Below, in pieces: positions 12,661 through 24,635 of a DNA stretch of 64,000 nt (the stretch's first letter is position 1; the number at the start of each line of letters is the position of its first letter). Position numbers and translations under genes: made by a program. The notes beneath the pieces are model-generated. The model saw only the letters and a program-made list of their open reading frames with translations, was not told the origin of the DNA and did no database searches. This DNA is from Marsupella aquatica (Eukaryota > Marchantiophyta). The stretch covers positions 2,356,001-2,420,000 of the forward strand of contig OZ316894.1 in assembly GCA_973895155.1 (NCBI GenBank). The letters are read 5' to 3'.

Positions 12661-12924
12661 CAGACCAAAGCAGAGCTCTGCCTGCTGCTGGCAGTCCCGG
12701 AAATCCAGGTTGACTCAGGCAAGGCTCTAACCATTGGTGCGAGGTCTCACTCCCCTGCTATTCAGAATCTCCTCCACCGGATGCCTAAGTCAAATCAAGT
12801 ACCAAGTAAGCAGCTGTTGGACCCAAAATTGCAGAGCACTTCACTCTATTTGATGGCAGAAACTTTGAGGCTAGTACAAGAAGCTAGTCCACTGATACAA
12901 GAGACCGAGTTGGTGGACAGGTAA
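12661..12924 (+). other. Exon-like open segment, product unknown
   Basis: A frame of 87 codons with no ATG at its start runs from 12661 to a TAA at 12922-12924. It has protein-like composition (AVPEIQVDSGKALTIGARSH, LLDPKLQSTSLYLMAETL, RLVQEASPLIQETELVD). An acceptor-like ggcag precedes 12694, and a donor-like gacag|gtaaca sits at 12920/12921, which would make an exon of about 227 nt. I do not recognise the protein, and no partner exon was found within a few kb. It could be an isolated gene fragment or chance. Confidence 0.3.
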
Positions 12925-14060
12925 CAATTTAATAAGTAATGGAAAATTCCTTTTTGAGTCATGGTTTACTCATGAAAAGCAAAGAGAATGGTTGTTACTA
13001 ACCTGGTCTCAGGCACCTTTTTTGGAAATTGGTCACAAGGGGGTGAAGAGGCCACGCCCTCATCTTCAAAGAGATCAATTGGTTTCACATTAGGAAGAGA
13101 ATTGTTCACTAGGTATGCCCGGTCCATCACCTTTGTCAGATGGGAGTCCAACACAACACCAATCGGGCCTACAGGACACTGGGTTGTCACAACCATGGCT
13201 GTATCTATTGTGCACCCCCACCCAAAGTTGTGCAATTGATTGCAAGACGACATCAATGACAGTCCTCACTTCTCTTTGAGAAATGCCTACCTCTTTCTGG
13301 ATAGTGAGAGCTCTCTCAGGTGAGGCCTCCTGCAAAGTCTTCCGCTATTTCGCAAGGCCCCAAGACAATGCAAACGACTACGTACAGGTGCTCTTCATAG
13401 TTGGATTAATGGTTTAGCACTAGTACGATCCAAAGTGCTCCAAAAGTGCACCAGGAAGTTTTTGCCATGAGCCTCCGACATCCGAGTATTAGGAGAACTT
13501 CAGCTCGTCCATCTTACCACAGAAGTGATCCACAATGTCATTCCAAAGAGTTCTTCAATGTGGAAACCACCATCCAATCTTGAGGTCACAAGGTCTGGGG
13601 TTTAGGGCCCACACCTTCTACTGCACCTGAATTTCCATAAATCCTTGCAACTTCAAACTGAGCATGGTGCATTAGTCTGTAAGGTTTAAGGGCTACAACA
13701 AGCCTTCAATCACAATGCGCCTCTCAGGTCCCAGAAATCCTTGACAAATTCATCTAAGTTGCTGTACCATGAAATGATTACAGAGGGAGACAACCCCTGT
13801 CAAAACCTCGCTAATCCCCACACTTGACACATCGCACATTAGGGTTCAAGATGAAGATTCTCAGTGGTCCATCTGCATCCGTAGAAAAACCCCAACATGC
13901 CATATTGGCGGAAAATCCCAGAGTGACACTCCGAATAGCTTTTGACTACGGTAGGCCATGAGTTAAAAATGAGCTGACATGCAACGTTCACAGAGAACTG
14001 CATAGCTCACCAATGCATCACTCAATCATGCGGTCCAACCCCTCATTCTATGGGGGAAGA
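12925..14060. other. Intergenic DNA, nothing recognised
   Basis: A minus-strand frame of 96 codons (12966-13256) and overlapping frames are present. They match no family I know and have no splice or start context that would support a gene. Confidence 0.35.
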
Positions 14061-14480
14061 AAGCAGGACCACGGAAGGAATTAAAAAAAACAGGTCTCCT
14101 CAAGCTCTACGCTTTGGAACAATAGAATGCCTTCCAAATCATCATTGACCCTCAACCAGACAGACCTCCAATGCCAATCCCAGATTTCTCAATCATGCAG
14201 ACTCCCCAATTCTTTGGAAAAGCAAGCAAGAGTAAAATTGGTTAACCAAGCAACAGTCCCATGTAGGGAATTAAAAAACAGATCTCCTGTGGCTCTTCAC
14301 CTATGAACAATAAGACGTCTTCCAAATCGTCACTGCCTCATGTTGTCCACTCCCTAATATTTTGGGGAAGCAAGCAGCAGCAGTTGCAAGGAGGGAACTA
14401 AAAAAACAGATCTCTTGAGGCTCTTTGCCTCTGACCATGAAGTATATGTCTTCCAAATTCCCAAGAAGAGGGGAGCTGAC
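14061..14480. repeat. Three-copy diverged tandem repeat
   Basis: A unit with ggaattaaaaaa-cagatctcctgaggctctt ... gtcttccaaatc occurs three times, with its cagRtctcct anchor at 14091, 14279 and 14407 (periods about 188 and 128). Each copy is preceded by a ttggggaagcaagca-type string. The unequal periods show that internal deletions followed the amplification. Confidence 0.8.
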
Positions 14481-15366
14481 CATTAAAAAAAACTCAATTT
14501 TGGTCAAGTAAATTAAATCTATTATTTTATGATTGAAATAGATCTAATAATTTTGGAATTGGAATTTGAGTTTATCTACGATCACATGTAAATGCCAGTG
14601 CTCAAATGAGCAGGAGATGTGGCTGCAATAACAATCAATTAAGTACTGTAGCCCTCATTACGGTGTGCAATTGCTCCATTGCTTCCAATCACCAAAGTTC
14701 ATCACCCCAGTTTCATACCTCAGGCTAAGTATTGACATCATATGTGCTCTTGTTTAGATTTAACTTTATACTTATATAAATCCATCTAAAAATGTATCAA
14801 TTAAGAACTCACTTCGATCATGGCCCATTGCTCAACCAGTATTGAAGAACTGTTAGCCAAAGAATAAAAACTGCTAGACCAGACTAATCTCTGCATGCTA
14901 CGCTCCGAGTTGCTAAATTAAGGTGTCTTTGTTTACTGTATGATTGATTGTGGAAACAACTCAAACTGCCTTGATCATGTCCAATCACATAAATCACTAT
15001 TGAAAAACTGTTTGAGAAAAACAAATTAAAAACTGTTTGACCAGTCTAGTCCGATCACGAGTCTTCCTCACAAAGGCATGGAATGATATATGCATGGCAG
15101 CAGCTTGATGTCATATTTACTGCCATTGTGGGCCCTCCCCTTGCCTTCCCGCCACACCTGGCCCGCCCACAGGGCCCAGCCTGCAATGCCCCCTTTGTTG
15201 TGGTGGGGCTTACCACGGAAGACCCGGAAGAAGTACAGGCCCACTGGAGACTGGCTCAACCCCAGGGGCCTCACTGCATAAGCTTAAAAGGTAGTCTTTT
15301 TTTAGGTTGCCGTATATAACAAACATTACATGTCAAAAAGCAAGTTCCCTGGTTATTGGGGTTTTT
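14481..15366. other. Intergenic DNA; local GC-rich patch at 15120-15270
   Basis: A short GC-rich patch (gccctcccc, cgcccacagggcccag) interrupts AT-rich DNA. It yields overlapping open frames on both strands, which is expected from base composition. No gene is supported. Confidence 0.4.
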
Positions 15367-15583
15367 AGTATCTCCTGACAAATTTACCCTTGGATGCTAA
15401 TCATTGGATCTTGGACAGTCAATTGGCTATAGAGTGGCTCATATACAAACCCATTAACCAAAAAACAGATTAAGGTCAGAAATGAATAGGGTTAGAGTAA
15501 CCCATTGGGGTTGCCTTCTTTGTTGAACCTTACTGGGTTTGGTCAACATAGCATCATAGTAAATCAACCCAGCAGGAGATGCT
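15367..15583 (-). mobile_element. MITE-like element, copy 1 of a dispersed pair
   Basis: The reverse complement of this segment matches 58150-58407 over most of its length. Shared strings include gctatgttgac-aaacccaRtaaggtt and aggcaaccccaat. Its ends are AGTATCTCCTG and, read inward from the other side, AGCATCTCCTG, a 10 of 11 terminal inverted repeat. It has no coding capacity. No target-site duplication could be fixed with confidence. Confidence 0.65.
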
Positions 15584-16357
15584 CCAAGGCGAGATTTTTT
15601 TTGTGGGTAACAATGCTCTAACATAAGAATTAAATTACTTTTTACTCCTAACTTTTCCCAAATATTTTTGAGAAATTCTATAATTCTTCTAATTCTCACA
15701 ATCAGATTAAAATACTCCTAATGCTCTTCCACATAAATTTATATGTCTTCCACTAAACCCAATAATAAAACTCTTTATTTATTTGTGCATGATGGGCAGT
15801 AAGAAGAAAATAAGTGAGGACCTTGGGGGCTCAACAGATTGGAGGATGGATAGTCACGGCTCTCAAATGGAAAGGTCTCTTTGGTGTGCTTTTCCGGACC
15901 TTAAGTCAATTACGTTGCCTCTTTTAACAAGCCTTGTAATTCACAACACACAATGAGTCGTCACTAATTATTGTATATTGTCACACCATTATGACTAGTA
16001 GGATAGCACATCATGCCATTTAGGTTTAGGGCTTTACATGTGTGCTATGTAAGTAGTTAGGGTTTGGTGTGTGAGGGTTAGTTATCCCTTTGTGTCGGCT
16101 TGAAAGGTCATCTTTTGCTGTCAAGCCTTTAAGCACAAGTTTTGGCGGTGATGGTGTGGCTAGTGTTGAGCAAATGACTGACACTCATAAGACAACATGT
16201 ACATGTGCAAATCCAACACACACACAAGTAGTCAATGTTGGAGATATGTGATTCATCATACCAAAGGCTATGTCCACAGGAACACACAAGGTAGATTTAT
16301 TGAACTCTAACTTTGTTGGCCATATTGAGTGCTCCATATTGAGTGCATATAGTAGTA

Positions 16358-16739
16358 CACTGTTCACCGTAATTAGTGTTATGCAAGAATTAGTGTTAAT
16401 ACAAAATTAGTGTTACTAACACTAATTTTGGTAAAAATGATTTTGAGTCCAAGTAACACTAATTTTTATCGGTTTTCAAAATGAATTTTTTTCAGTTTAG
16501 TTTAAATTGCTTGTAAAAAATGGATGATCTCTAGTCCAAAGTAACACTAATTGTTGTGGATTTTTTAAAATAGTTTTTTCCTTTGTGTTTTGCCACTTTT
16601 AAGACCATAGTAACACTAATTCATGTGTGCGAATATAGTGTTAGCACAAAATTAGTGTGACTAACACTAATTCACGAGTAGACCCTGAAAATGGGCGCTC
16701 TCGAATCAGTGTTAGTCACACTAATTACGGTGAACAGTG
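16358..16739. mobile_element. Non-autonomous CACTG-ended DNA transposon with subterminal motif array
   Basis: The element is 382 bp. Its first and last 22 bp are a perfect inverted repeat that begins CACTGTTCACCGTAATTAG, flanked by TA on both sides (16356-16357 and 16740-16741). About twelve copies of ATTAGTGTTA or its complement TAACACTAAT fill the interior, in both orientations and sometimes back to back. Such subterminal repeats are transposase binding sites in CACTA-type elements. The TA flank would instead suggest a Tc1/mariner-type insertion, so the superfamily is open. There is no open frame of note. Confidence 0.8.
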
Positions 16740-16741
16740 TA

Positions 16742-17600
16742 GCACATCTGAACGTAACCAAGTACTTGATTATGGAATGATTCATTATGGTTACATTAAC
16801 TTTAGACCTTAGAGTAGATGCTTAACAAGTAGCAGGTTGTATGTGTATAATGAGGATTCCTTGAAGCAGGATACATGTGCATTTGGTTTGCCATATAAAT
16901 GGGATGAGATTGAGTATTCAACATTGGTTGTTCAAATGTGAAAAGGATTATTGTGTGTTAATTTTGTACATGTGTGTACACAAGTTACATATGTATTACA
17001 TTCTCTTGTGTTTGTGATGTAAGATTGTGCCTATATGTGTGACAAAGGATGTATATTTGGTAATGATTTCTAAGGGCATGACAGCCTCCTCTCTCTTAGT
17101 GCACAATCTCAAGAAGAGACTGGAACCCTCAAAGAAAGAGTTTGAACTACATGTGCTTGAACCTACTTGCAGTGTTTGATAAGCGCACTATTGACAGTTG
17201 TGCCCTTATTTAAATGCTACAATGACCTCATGCTTCTTCAGAGTATACCCTATTGCATAAGTGCAAAGATATACACTGACAAAAGTGCCGGCAATTATGG
17301 ATAACATTTGTGTACCATTAACCATTCTTCTCGATAAATATGTATCTGCACTCTTGTGTATATTTTGCACTTAAATATTTGTATGCACTAATGTTCTGTT
17401 GCAGAGCATTGTGGGATATAATGTCCCCAAGAAGGAGAGCTACTCAAGTTAATGCTCTGAAAGCGGTACCTGATAATTGATACACCTACTGTACATGCCT
17501 GAGAGATTTTCAGTAAAAGTAGAATCTTACTATGTGATCTCTCCGAATGCAGACATTGTGGAAACTCACGAAGTGCATTACCCTGGAAGGGCACTAAGTC
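16742..17600. other. AT-rich intergenic DNA, nothing recognised
   Basis: No open frame, inverted repeat or RNA-like box pair was supported here. Confidence 0.45.
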
Positions 17601-17610
17601 GTCTAAGACG

Positions 17611-17719
17611 ACCTCCAAACACTTGTAAAAGTTAAAAATCTGAAAAGGTTGCAAAGCCCATCGGACCTCCAAACACTTGTAAAAGTAAAAATTCTGAAAA
17701 GGTTGCAAAGCCCATCACC
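17611..17719. repeat. Two-copy tandem repeat, 54-bp period
   Basis: acctccaaacacttgtaaaa through gcaaagcccatc is present at 17611 and 17665 with only a base or two of difference, so the duplication is fairly recent. Confidence 0.9.
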
Positions 17720-17749
17720 AGATAATGCACTTATGGAGGTGCACCGAGG

Positions 17750-18280
17750 CAGAGCCAACTGTAGCGGGGTCCTACCATGAATGATGACGAGGGAACAAAC
17801 TTTACAAACCCACCGAGGACGCAAACTATGGCTGCCGACAAAATCGGTCAGCCCCCGGTTGTCTGCCGGCAAGCCCCTTTACAAACGCGGCCCGTCTCCC
17901 GAAAGGGAAACCGAAATGATGCTCGGGCAAATGCGGGGCCGCTTGCCATCGGTCTCTATCGGCAAAAGCTATGGTCCAGGGGTGTCCTGTAGGTGGAGAT
18001 GGAGCGGAAGCTACGGTTCAGTAGCTGGGTGGACAAGGAGATATGGTTTGATTACGATAGCCCAGCGAAGGAGCCGACGAGATGGCGTTGGCGCAGATGC
18101 TTAATTGATGACAATGCTGGGTGCGTCCATCACAATTACACTGGGAGCAAACCCTTTCTTTCCCATTCAGCAGGTACACTCCGATCTCGAAAGCGAGCTG
18201 GAGAGATTGAAGAGGCTCCATCATTAAAATTATTCCAGAGCTGCTGGGAAAGGCTATCTGAAACTGACTAGTACAAGAAA
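17750..18280 (+). other. GC-rich island with an unassigned open frame
   Basis: Base composition rises well above that of the neighbours. A frame with ATG at 17993 reads MEMERKLRFSSWVDKEIWFD and runs 92 codons to 18271. I recognise no family in it. It could be a gene fragment or a GC-rich promoter. Immediately after, 18341-18400 holds a two-copy repeat of period 31 (ccctgaggtgaagaa). Confidence 0.3.
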
Positions 18281-18400
18281 TGGCTACCCTTCCGGGTTCA
18301 CAATCGGAGCTACTTGTTCGTCCATTTCGAGGACCTCAAACCCTGAGGTGAAGAATACCTTGCAAGTAGGACCCTGAGGTGAAGAACACCTTGCACGTTC

Positions 18401-20687
18401 TATCAACACTACTGCTGTAGATAGTGCGTCGTTGTCACGAGCTGGTTGTCCTGACGACGTTAATAAGATGATGCATTCAACATGACTGTGCTGCAGATTT
18501 CATAACTCGAAGCAAGTAAATTGTCAGAGCACCGATTTAAAAGATAAAGAGGGATCCATTTTGACATCCTGCATCTGTAATCGATCGACTTCCTGGCACC
18601 TTCGTTCTGTAACGCTGAACATCTCCTCACTCCGATGTCCATCATTTCTGCACGGATACGAGGAGAATGAGGCCCGATTGGCACACACGCAGAAGACTTT
18701 GTAAGGTATCGACGGATGTTAAAATACGAAAGGATTGAATACGAGCTTGAGGTTCTACGAGAGATTTGACCACCAATAGTGAACGAAATTCATTTGAAAT
18801 GACGTTTATCGTTTGCTGATTTGGATTGAGGTCACGTGGGCGCCAGTCTTGAATTGTTGAGATAAATTAATCTTCCGACTTTGATTGAAGCAACCCTTAC
18901 GGTACATTCACGCCCAGCTGACTGGAACTCGTTGGCAGCAATCCTAGCTAGTCAATTCAACTAACAGCATGCAACAGCATAAACTATGGTCGAAATGATC
19001 GAGGATTCGTAGTTCATTTCATCCAATGGGCTCAAGGACGCTGCCCTTGCAATGATTCGAGCAAACTGACACAGCCCGGAGTACAAGAACGCCTGGACGC
19101 AATCTGATGTCCTGCCTGAGCGACAATTAGTGCTTTTAGCATATCAGTTCATGTATTTATGGAAACCTCCACAATCATAACAACTCAATGCTGGCAGGGA
19201 ACATCAAAACCTTGACACAGAATTGGACGGCAATTGACTGACAAGCAGTCGAGCGATCAGCAGTTGAAAGAAGTAATTTCAGATTTTGAGAGCCCAAATC
19301 CACGTCCTGCAGACTCCTTTGTACGTCAAGGAGAAGAAGTACTGGACAGTACAGCGCTGCCATTGAGACATGACCACTGAGAAGTTGGCATGATTATTAT
19401 TGAATCGAGAGGAAGAAGTTCCACCAGAGAGGGAGAATGCTGGGTCCGAGAGAAAACAGACAGCTACGGTAGATAGTAGCAATGAAGCCTATGAAATATA
19501 GAGTCAGAGCGTACTACGGAACAACTTACCGCTGTTCACTATCCAATTACTATACGTTTCTGCGTAACGAGAGAGTGGGCCGACATCGCTCGGAAATGGA
19601 TAGACGTACTCCAGTAGTCCAGTGAGCTTGCGTTGTACCATTGCCCTGTTGTTTCGCCTTTCTTCCATGATTGGTTAATTGGTTTGTTTTGGCTTCGTCA
19701 ATCCCAAAATATACCTTCATTCATAACTCGCTTTGTCATCCTTGACTTGTTCATCCTTTCCGTGGAGAACTAATAACCAGCCTGCAAACAATCAAATTCA
19801 CCCCTAATATTGACTATATCGATGCAAATTAATGTTCACTCACAAAACTACAGGGAAAAGGTAGCTTTGCTGCCCTGCAAAGTATGAAGTGTACAAGGCT
19901 GGTTGTGCCTGGTTGTGTCTCTGCGTTGTTGTTACCCCCCTGAAGCTTATAGAGGGCATAGACTTTGTTTCATTAGGAAATTTGAGGTTGGGACCTTAAG
20001 CCCCTCAAGGGCAGAAACCTTCCCTCTCGTGCCATGCCCTTGTATCTCCAAAAACATTGCCTTCAGGCCTGGCCGGCATAGGAGGGGGTTCAGGCATGTA
20101 AATCTCGCTCACTTATATGCTGGCATGAGTCAGGTTCAGGGCCGCATTTGTTAGGGCTGCTACATGCAAAATAGCTCTAAGCCCTATCCATGCAAGGCCT
20201 CACCCTTTCTCCCTAAGGTCAGCCCTCCATTGTCCCTCAGCCCTGGCCTCCAACCCATTCCCTGCCAGCAGTCATGGCTCATGGGCTACCGCGTCCAACA
20301 GTCTCTGCCTCATGGCCTCATATTTGTATGCAGAATCAGTCAACTTTAAAGAACCTTCTTTGGCTACTAGTCATGACATTTGCCTGACAATGCTAAACAC
20401 CTTCCCACAATGACTTGATTGCTGATGACCTATTGCAATTTCAGTGCATATATACTCTGGCATTTGTTACTTTGGCACCAGCCTCTCCTAAGCAAGGTGT
20501 ACTTGTGCCATAAAATTGTGACACAGGTTGCAATGACAACCATTGGACTCCCTCTAGAAGGGACTAGACAGGACGAACAACATTCTTCCTGCCTGCCTGA
20601 TGCACCCATCTTTGGCTACTTATCAGGAATCAAATCTTGAGAGAGATTCTTGTAAACAATTCCCTCCAGAGCGATCTGGCATGCCTG
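18401..20687. other. Intergenic DNA, nothing recognised
   Basis: Base composition is mixed, with several short open frames on both strands, none with family motifs, signal sequence or splice context that would support a gene. Confidence 0.35.
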
Positions 20688-20843
20688 CCTGCCTCTTTAA
20701 GTAAGCTGACTGTAGATTGTTGCTTTCATGCGTCAAATCGACTCCTCGATGCCCTACTTGCTCATTGACATGCTTTGAACCTACCTGCCTCTTTAAGTAA
20801 GGTGTAGAGTTGTGGACTAGTGCTTTCATATGTCCGATTGATT
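20688..20843. repeat. Two-copy tandem repeat, 96-bp period
   Basis: cctgcctctttaagtaag recurs at 20688 and 20784, each followed by a diverged tgctttcat string. It lies directly beside the first MITE-like copy. Confidence 0.7.
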
Positions 20844-21117
20844 CTTGGAGGATTAACTTATTGTATATTTTTGGGGTACTACATGCTATCATAGCCTAAT
20901 ATAAATATACATATTTTACAAAGAAAAATTTTTTTATTTATACTTTGAATGACCTATTTTATTTTATAAAAAATATATATTAGAGAATATTTTATAAATA
21001 TGAGTTTATAATACCTTTTTTTGTCTCCTACACTTTTTAAACATTTAGCCAATTTCTATCAAAAATACATATTTTGGATTACATGTGGTTTTTTAGAAAC
21101 TTTTAGAATCCTCCAAG
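20844..21117 (+). mobile_element. AT-rich MITE-like element, copy 1 of 4
   Basis: Ends CTTGGAGGATT and, at the other side, its complement AATCCTCCAAG. It is flanked by gattgatt (20836-20843) and gattgact (21118-21125), a 7 of 8 target-site duplication that would fit a hAT-type insertion. Internal landmarks shared with the other copies are tagcctaat, atatattagagaatatttt, ataaa..tgagtttataat and a final acatgtggtt string. It carries no coding capacity. Confidence 0.7.
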
Positions 21118-21523
21118 GATTGACTCATGTTGTTGCCTACATCCTACTTTCGTGTTGACATGCTTTGAAGCTTGTATGATCTTGACCGGTCCTTGTAAGC
21201 ATTATGGCATCTCAAGCCGTGTGTGTCTGATGTGTGGACTCAGACATATCATTGTAGACTGAGGGATAAATTGTAAGAAGTGGTGGTGATAGACTGAGGC
21301 AAATTATGTATTGCAAGGAAAGAATTATTGGAAGAAGTTGCGATAGGAGTTGTTTCAATAAGAAGTGAGGCTTGGCCGCCTCTCTTGGGCTGACTAATTT
21401 GGAAAATTCAGATAGGACCCTTCTACTTGGCCAATTTGTTCAGTCAGATGCTAGTCGCGTGCTTACTCCTCCTTATTGCCTTCTACAGTTTTGGTGGGTG
21501 GGCATCAAACTTGAACTTGAGCT

Positions 21524-21795
21524 CGGGGGGTCGACTATAAAAAATTATAGAAATCATGTGTGATCCAAAATATATCTTTTTGATACAAATCAGCAAACAA
21601 ATTAAAATGTCTGAAGCAAAATAAGCTATTATAAACTCACAATTATAGAATATTTTCTAATATATTATATAGTAAAATAGGTGGCTAATATTCCAAATAA
21701 GAAATGTTCTTGAAATATGTTTTTAATAAAACATTTGTATTGATATTGGACTAGCTAGGATAGCACGTGCTACTTTAAAATATACACTAAGCTAA
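21524..21795 (-). mobile_element. AT-rich MITE-like element, copy 2 of 4 (inverted)
   Basis: This is the same family in reverse orientation: read on the minus strand it gives cttagtgtatatttt, gcacgtgctatcctagc, ctaatattt and tgagtttataatag, and ends in ttttttatagtcgacccccc. It overlaps the tail of a small open frame (21372-21563) that is therefore not a gene. Confidence 0.65.
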
Positions 21796-22566
21796 TGCAA
21801 TTATGGTCATACTACTCCATTTACGTGATGAACTTTTTTGTGGAATAATTTACCCGCATGGGCTGGAGTCTTGCTATTTAGCGGCAAGAAATTTAATACA
21901 AGAATAAGCGATAAATCATTACTAATCAATTGTTTACATGCGTCGTTGGATTGTTTTTGCAGTGGCAATGGATTTTTCCAAATTTTCTTGCAGAGTCAAG
22001 TTGTTAATGAAACAGGTTGCAAAATTGAAGGAAGCGTGTGAGAAAAAAGTCAAAGTAGCCAAAGAGTAAGATAGAAAGAAGCGCAAGTTTGTGCATTAAT
22101 GTCATTCATACCGATTACCGCGGATGAATTTGTCCTCTTTCTCATGAAGTTGCAGCCTCAGCAAGCACACCCTTTTTTGTGAATGGCAGAAATAGATACG
22201 CACCTATGAGAATTTTCTAGCACCTTGAGTTACTTGATAGCTATATTCTGTTTGTGTTTTGAAACCTCATCATTTAGAGGAATGGTAAAGTACATTGTAG
22301 GAATTGGGTTACAATGAATAAAGAAACTCAAACGAGGTGATTATCTTTTTGAAAAGTACCCATGTCTACAACACAAATGCAAGAAACAGTATTTATTTGT
22401 TACAAATGCGATGTTATTAAGATATGAATTCTAGAATATGGTGGGCAATATCACAAGTTTTTAGACACATGGTATTTGTAAATGCAGAAAATTTGGTAAA
22501 AGTTTGGGATCTGTTTGAATCTATGGATACATTTCACTCCAGTTTCGCACACACACGTAGAAAGTC

Positions 22567-22620
22567 CTCCTTGTAGGATGGAATTCTCCTTGTAGGATGG
22601 AATTCTCCTTGTACGATGGG
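22567..22620. repeat. Three-copy 19-bp microsatellite-like repeat
   Basis: ctccttgtaggatggaatt is repeated at 22567 and 22586, and a partial, slightly changed third copy starts at 22605. Confidence 0.9.
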
Positions 22621-23064
22621 ATGGCTGCTATCATTTGCTTACTTTCCAATTGTATAGGGTACATACAATCTAGGGACAATCATCCTTCTAGGCAAATGAG
22701 CCCTTGTCATATACAGTTGATTTGAAGTTGATGTTAGATGAAGCTTGATTATGATACAGAATATGAGTGATATTCTTGTTTGATATACAACTTCTAGTTT
22801 TAGTTACATCAATGCCTACATTGGCTATTCTAAATCAATTTGCATTGGCGCTCATACTAGAAATCAAAGTAAAGCTTGAGTGTTTGGAGTTGGTTCTCTA
22901 CTTGAGATGAAATTTTTTTCAGTTTTGTCTCAAAGTGGCTTACATGTTACTTAGTGAAATGTTTTTATGGTAAGCGAGAGTTGCTGAATTGTTTAGACCA
23001 TCCATCAATAGTTAAATGTCCTCCTGACCATTGAGCTTGCGCCCATAGTCTTCATCATTAATAC

Positions 23065-23356
23065 CTGGGGGTTAACTAAGTGTATATTTTGGAGTATCAT
23101 GTGTGTTCTTAGCCTAATTTAATAGACTTATTTTATTAGAAAAATATTTCAAAAATATTCTTTACTCTCACTATTAATAACTGATTTTACTTATAAAAAG
23201 TATATATTAGAAAATATTCTATAAACCCCGCTATAAACATGAGTTTATAGTACAATCTTTTGCCTCATATGCTTTAAAAAAATTATTAAAAATACCTATT
23301 TTAGGGTTTCACATGATTCATAAGATTTTTTATAGTCAACCCCCCCCCCCCCTTGG
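23065..23356 (+). mobile_element. AT-rich MITE-like element, copy 3 of 4
   Basis: It starts CTGGGGGTTAACTAAG and ends in tatagtcaaCCCC followed by a C run. The two ends are an imperfect inverted repeat of about 35 bp (gggggttaacta against gggggttgacta, then atcatgtg on both). The interior matches the other copies (ttagcctaat, agtatatattagaaaatatt). The 14-base C run at the right end sits exactly at the terminus. Confidence 0.7.
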
Positions 23357-23905
23357 AGATCTAACACCAAGACCTCAATATATATCAATTGTACTAATGA
23401 AAGAGATCAAAACATCCCATGGTGATAGCGAAAGTTTAGTTTCCGATGATCAAAGAAATATTTTTGGTAACATGGACAAAAGACATCACAACAAAAATAT
23501 TGTTGCACCACTGACGGCAATTGAATAGACCTGATCACTATTACCAAAGAGTGATTCTCAGTACCTACATTAGTAATGGTCCATTAATTTTGATGAGATT
23601 AAGAAATAAATCAACCAAAGAATACAACTCGAAGGCAAGCCAATAGACAAGAGTCACACCTATCTTGTTGTATATTATTGTCCCATATTGCACAAGTTTG
23701 GACAGGTTCACAAAAATTAAGTTTAAGCAGATGATGCCCATGTAAAACATTAGATGAGTGTCGGGTTCACGCTTATGCAAGTTCAGAAAAAAAATGTTTA
23801 GTTTCAACAAAATAAAAGTGAGCAAAGCCTATTCAACAAAGTAAGGCATTTCTTTCAAATAATTATGTGTAAGAGTCTAAGCCATCTCTCCATTGTTAGA
23901 ATGAG
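23357..23905. other. Spacer between MITE-like copies, nothing recognised
   Basis: Open frames at 23313-23528 (+) and 23565-23825 (-) have no family motif; the first begins inside the MITE-like copy. No gene is supported. Confidence 0.4.
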
Positions 23906-24195
23906 CCTCAGATTCAACTTAGTATATATTATGAGGTACCACGTGCAATATTAGCCTAATATTGATACTCCTATTTTATATATAAAATATTCCAAAAATA
24001 TTTTGTATAGCCAATATTAATGGCCTATTATTCTTTATAAAAGGTATATATTAGAGAATGTTTTATAAATGTAAGTTTATAATGTCTTCTTTTGCCTCCT
24101 TCGCTTTTTAAAAATTTGGGTAATAAATTCTATATCTCAAATATCTATTTTAATTGCACGTGGTTCCTACTATTTTTAATAGTCTACCCCTCAAG
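23906..24195 (+). mobile_element. AT-rich MITE-like element, copy 4 of 4
   Basis: Shares cttagtatatatt, gtaccacgtgcaatattagcctaat, ggtatatattagagaatgttttataaat and gcacgtggtt with the other copies, and ends in tagtctacccctcaag. The central part is close to copy 1 (20844). Confidence 0.7.
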
Positions 24196-24635
24196 AAATA
24201 AGACTATCCTTTTGTTGGCAAGTAAACATCCTACCAATAGTCTAATGATCTCTCAAGTAATACTGAAATTGACACTCATGAGGGATCACTTACAACAATC
24301 AGAATTCAAATTTGGGCAGACTGAGGGAAACAAAGTGATATATCAAGCTGAAGTCAAATTCCAATGATGAACAACCAAGATTGAGCCTCATTGTCAACAT
24401 ACACAATATGTGTCTCGGTTACTTCCTTTTGTATGGGCTAGCTAATTGCCTTCAGCTAAATGTTGAGCTCTTCAAGAATAAATATATATATTAATAAAAA
24501 TCCTTCATAAATGCACGTGTCTACATTGTCATTGATATGAGATTTCTATAGTACTTAGAGTGACACTGTGTCCTGGACATTGCATTTGCTTAAATCAAAT
24601 CAAATTATATCATAAAAGAATTAGAATTATTGCCA

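Noticed and set aside
12966-13256. 96-codon minus-strand frame as LINE ORF1
   Set aside because: It lies upstream of the minus-strand LINE remnant, but no zinc knuckle or other ORF1 hallmark is present.
17993-18271. 92-codon plus-strand frame as a gene
   Set aside because: It begins with ATG in a GC-rich island, but no family, splice partner or leader could be recognised; kept only as an unassigned island.
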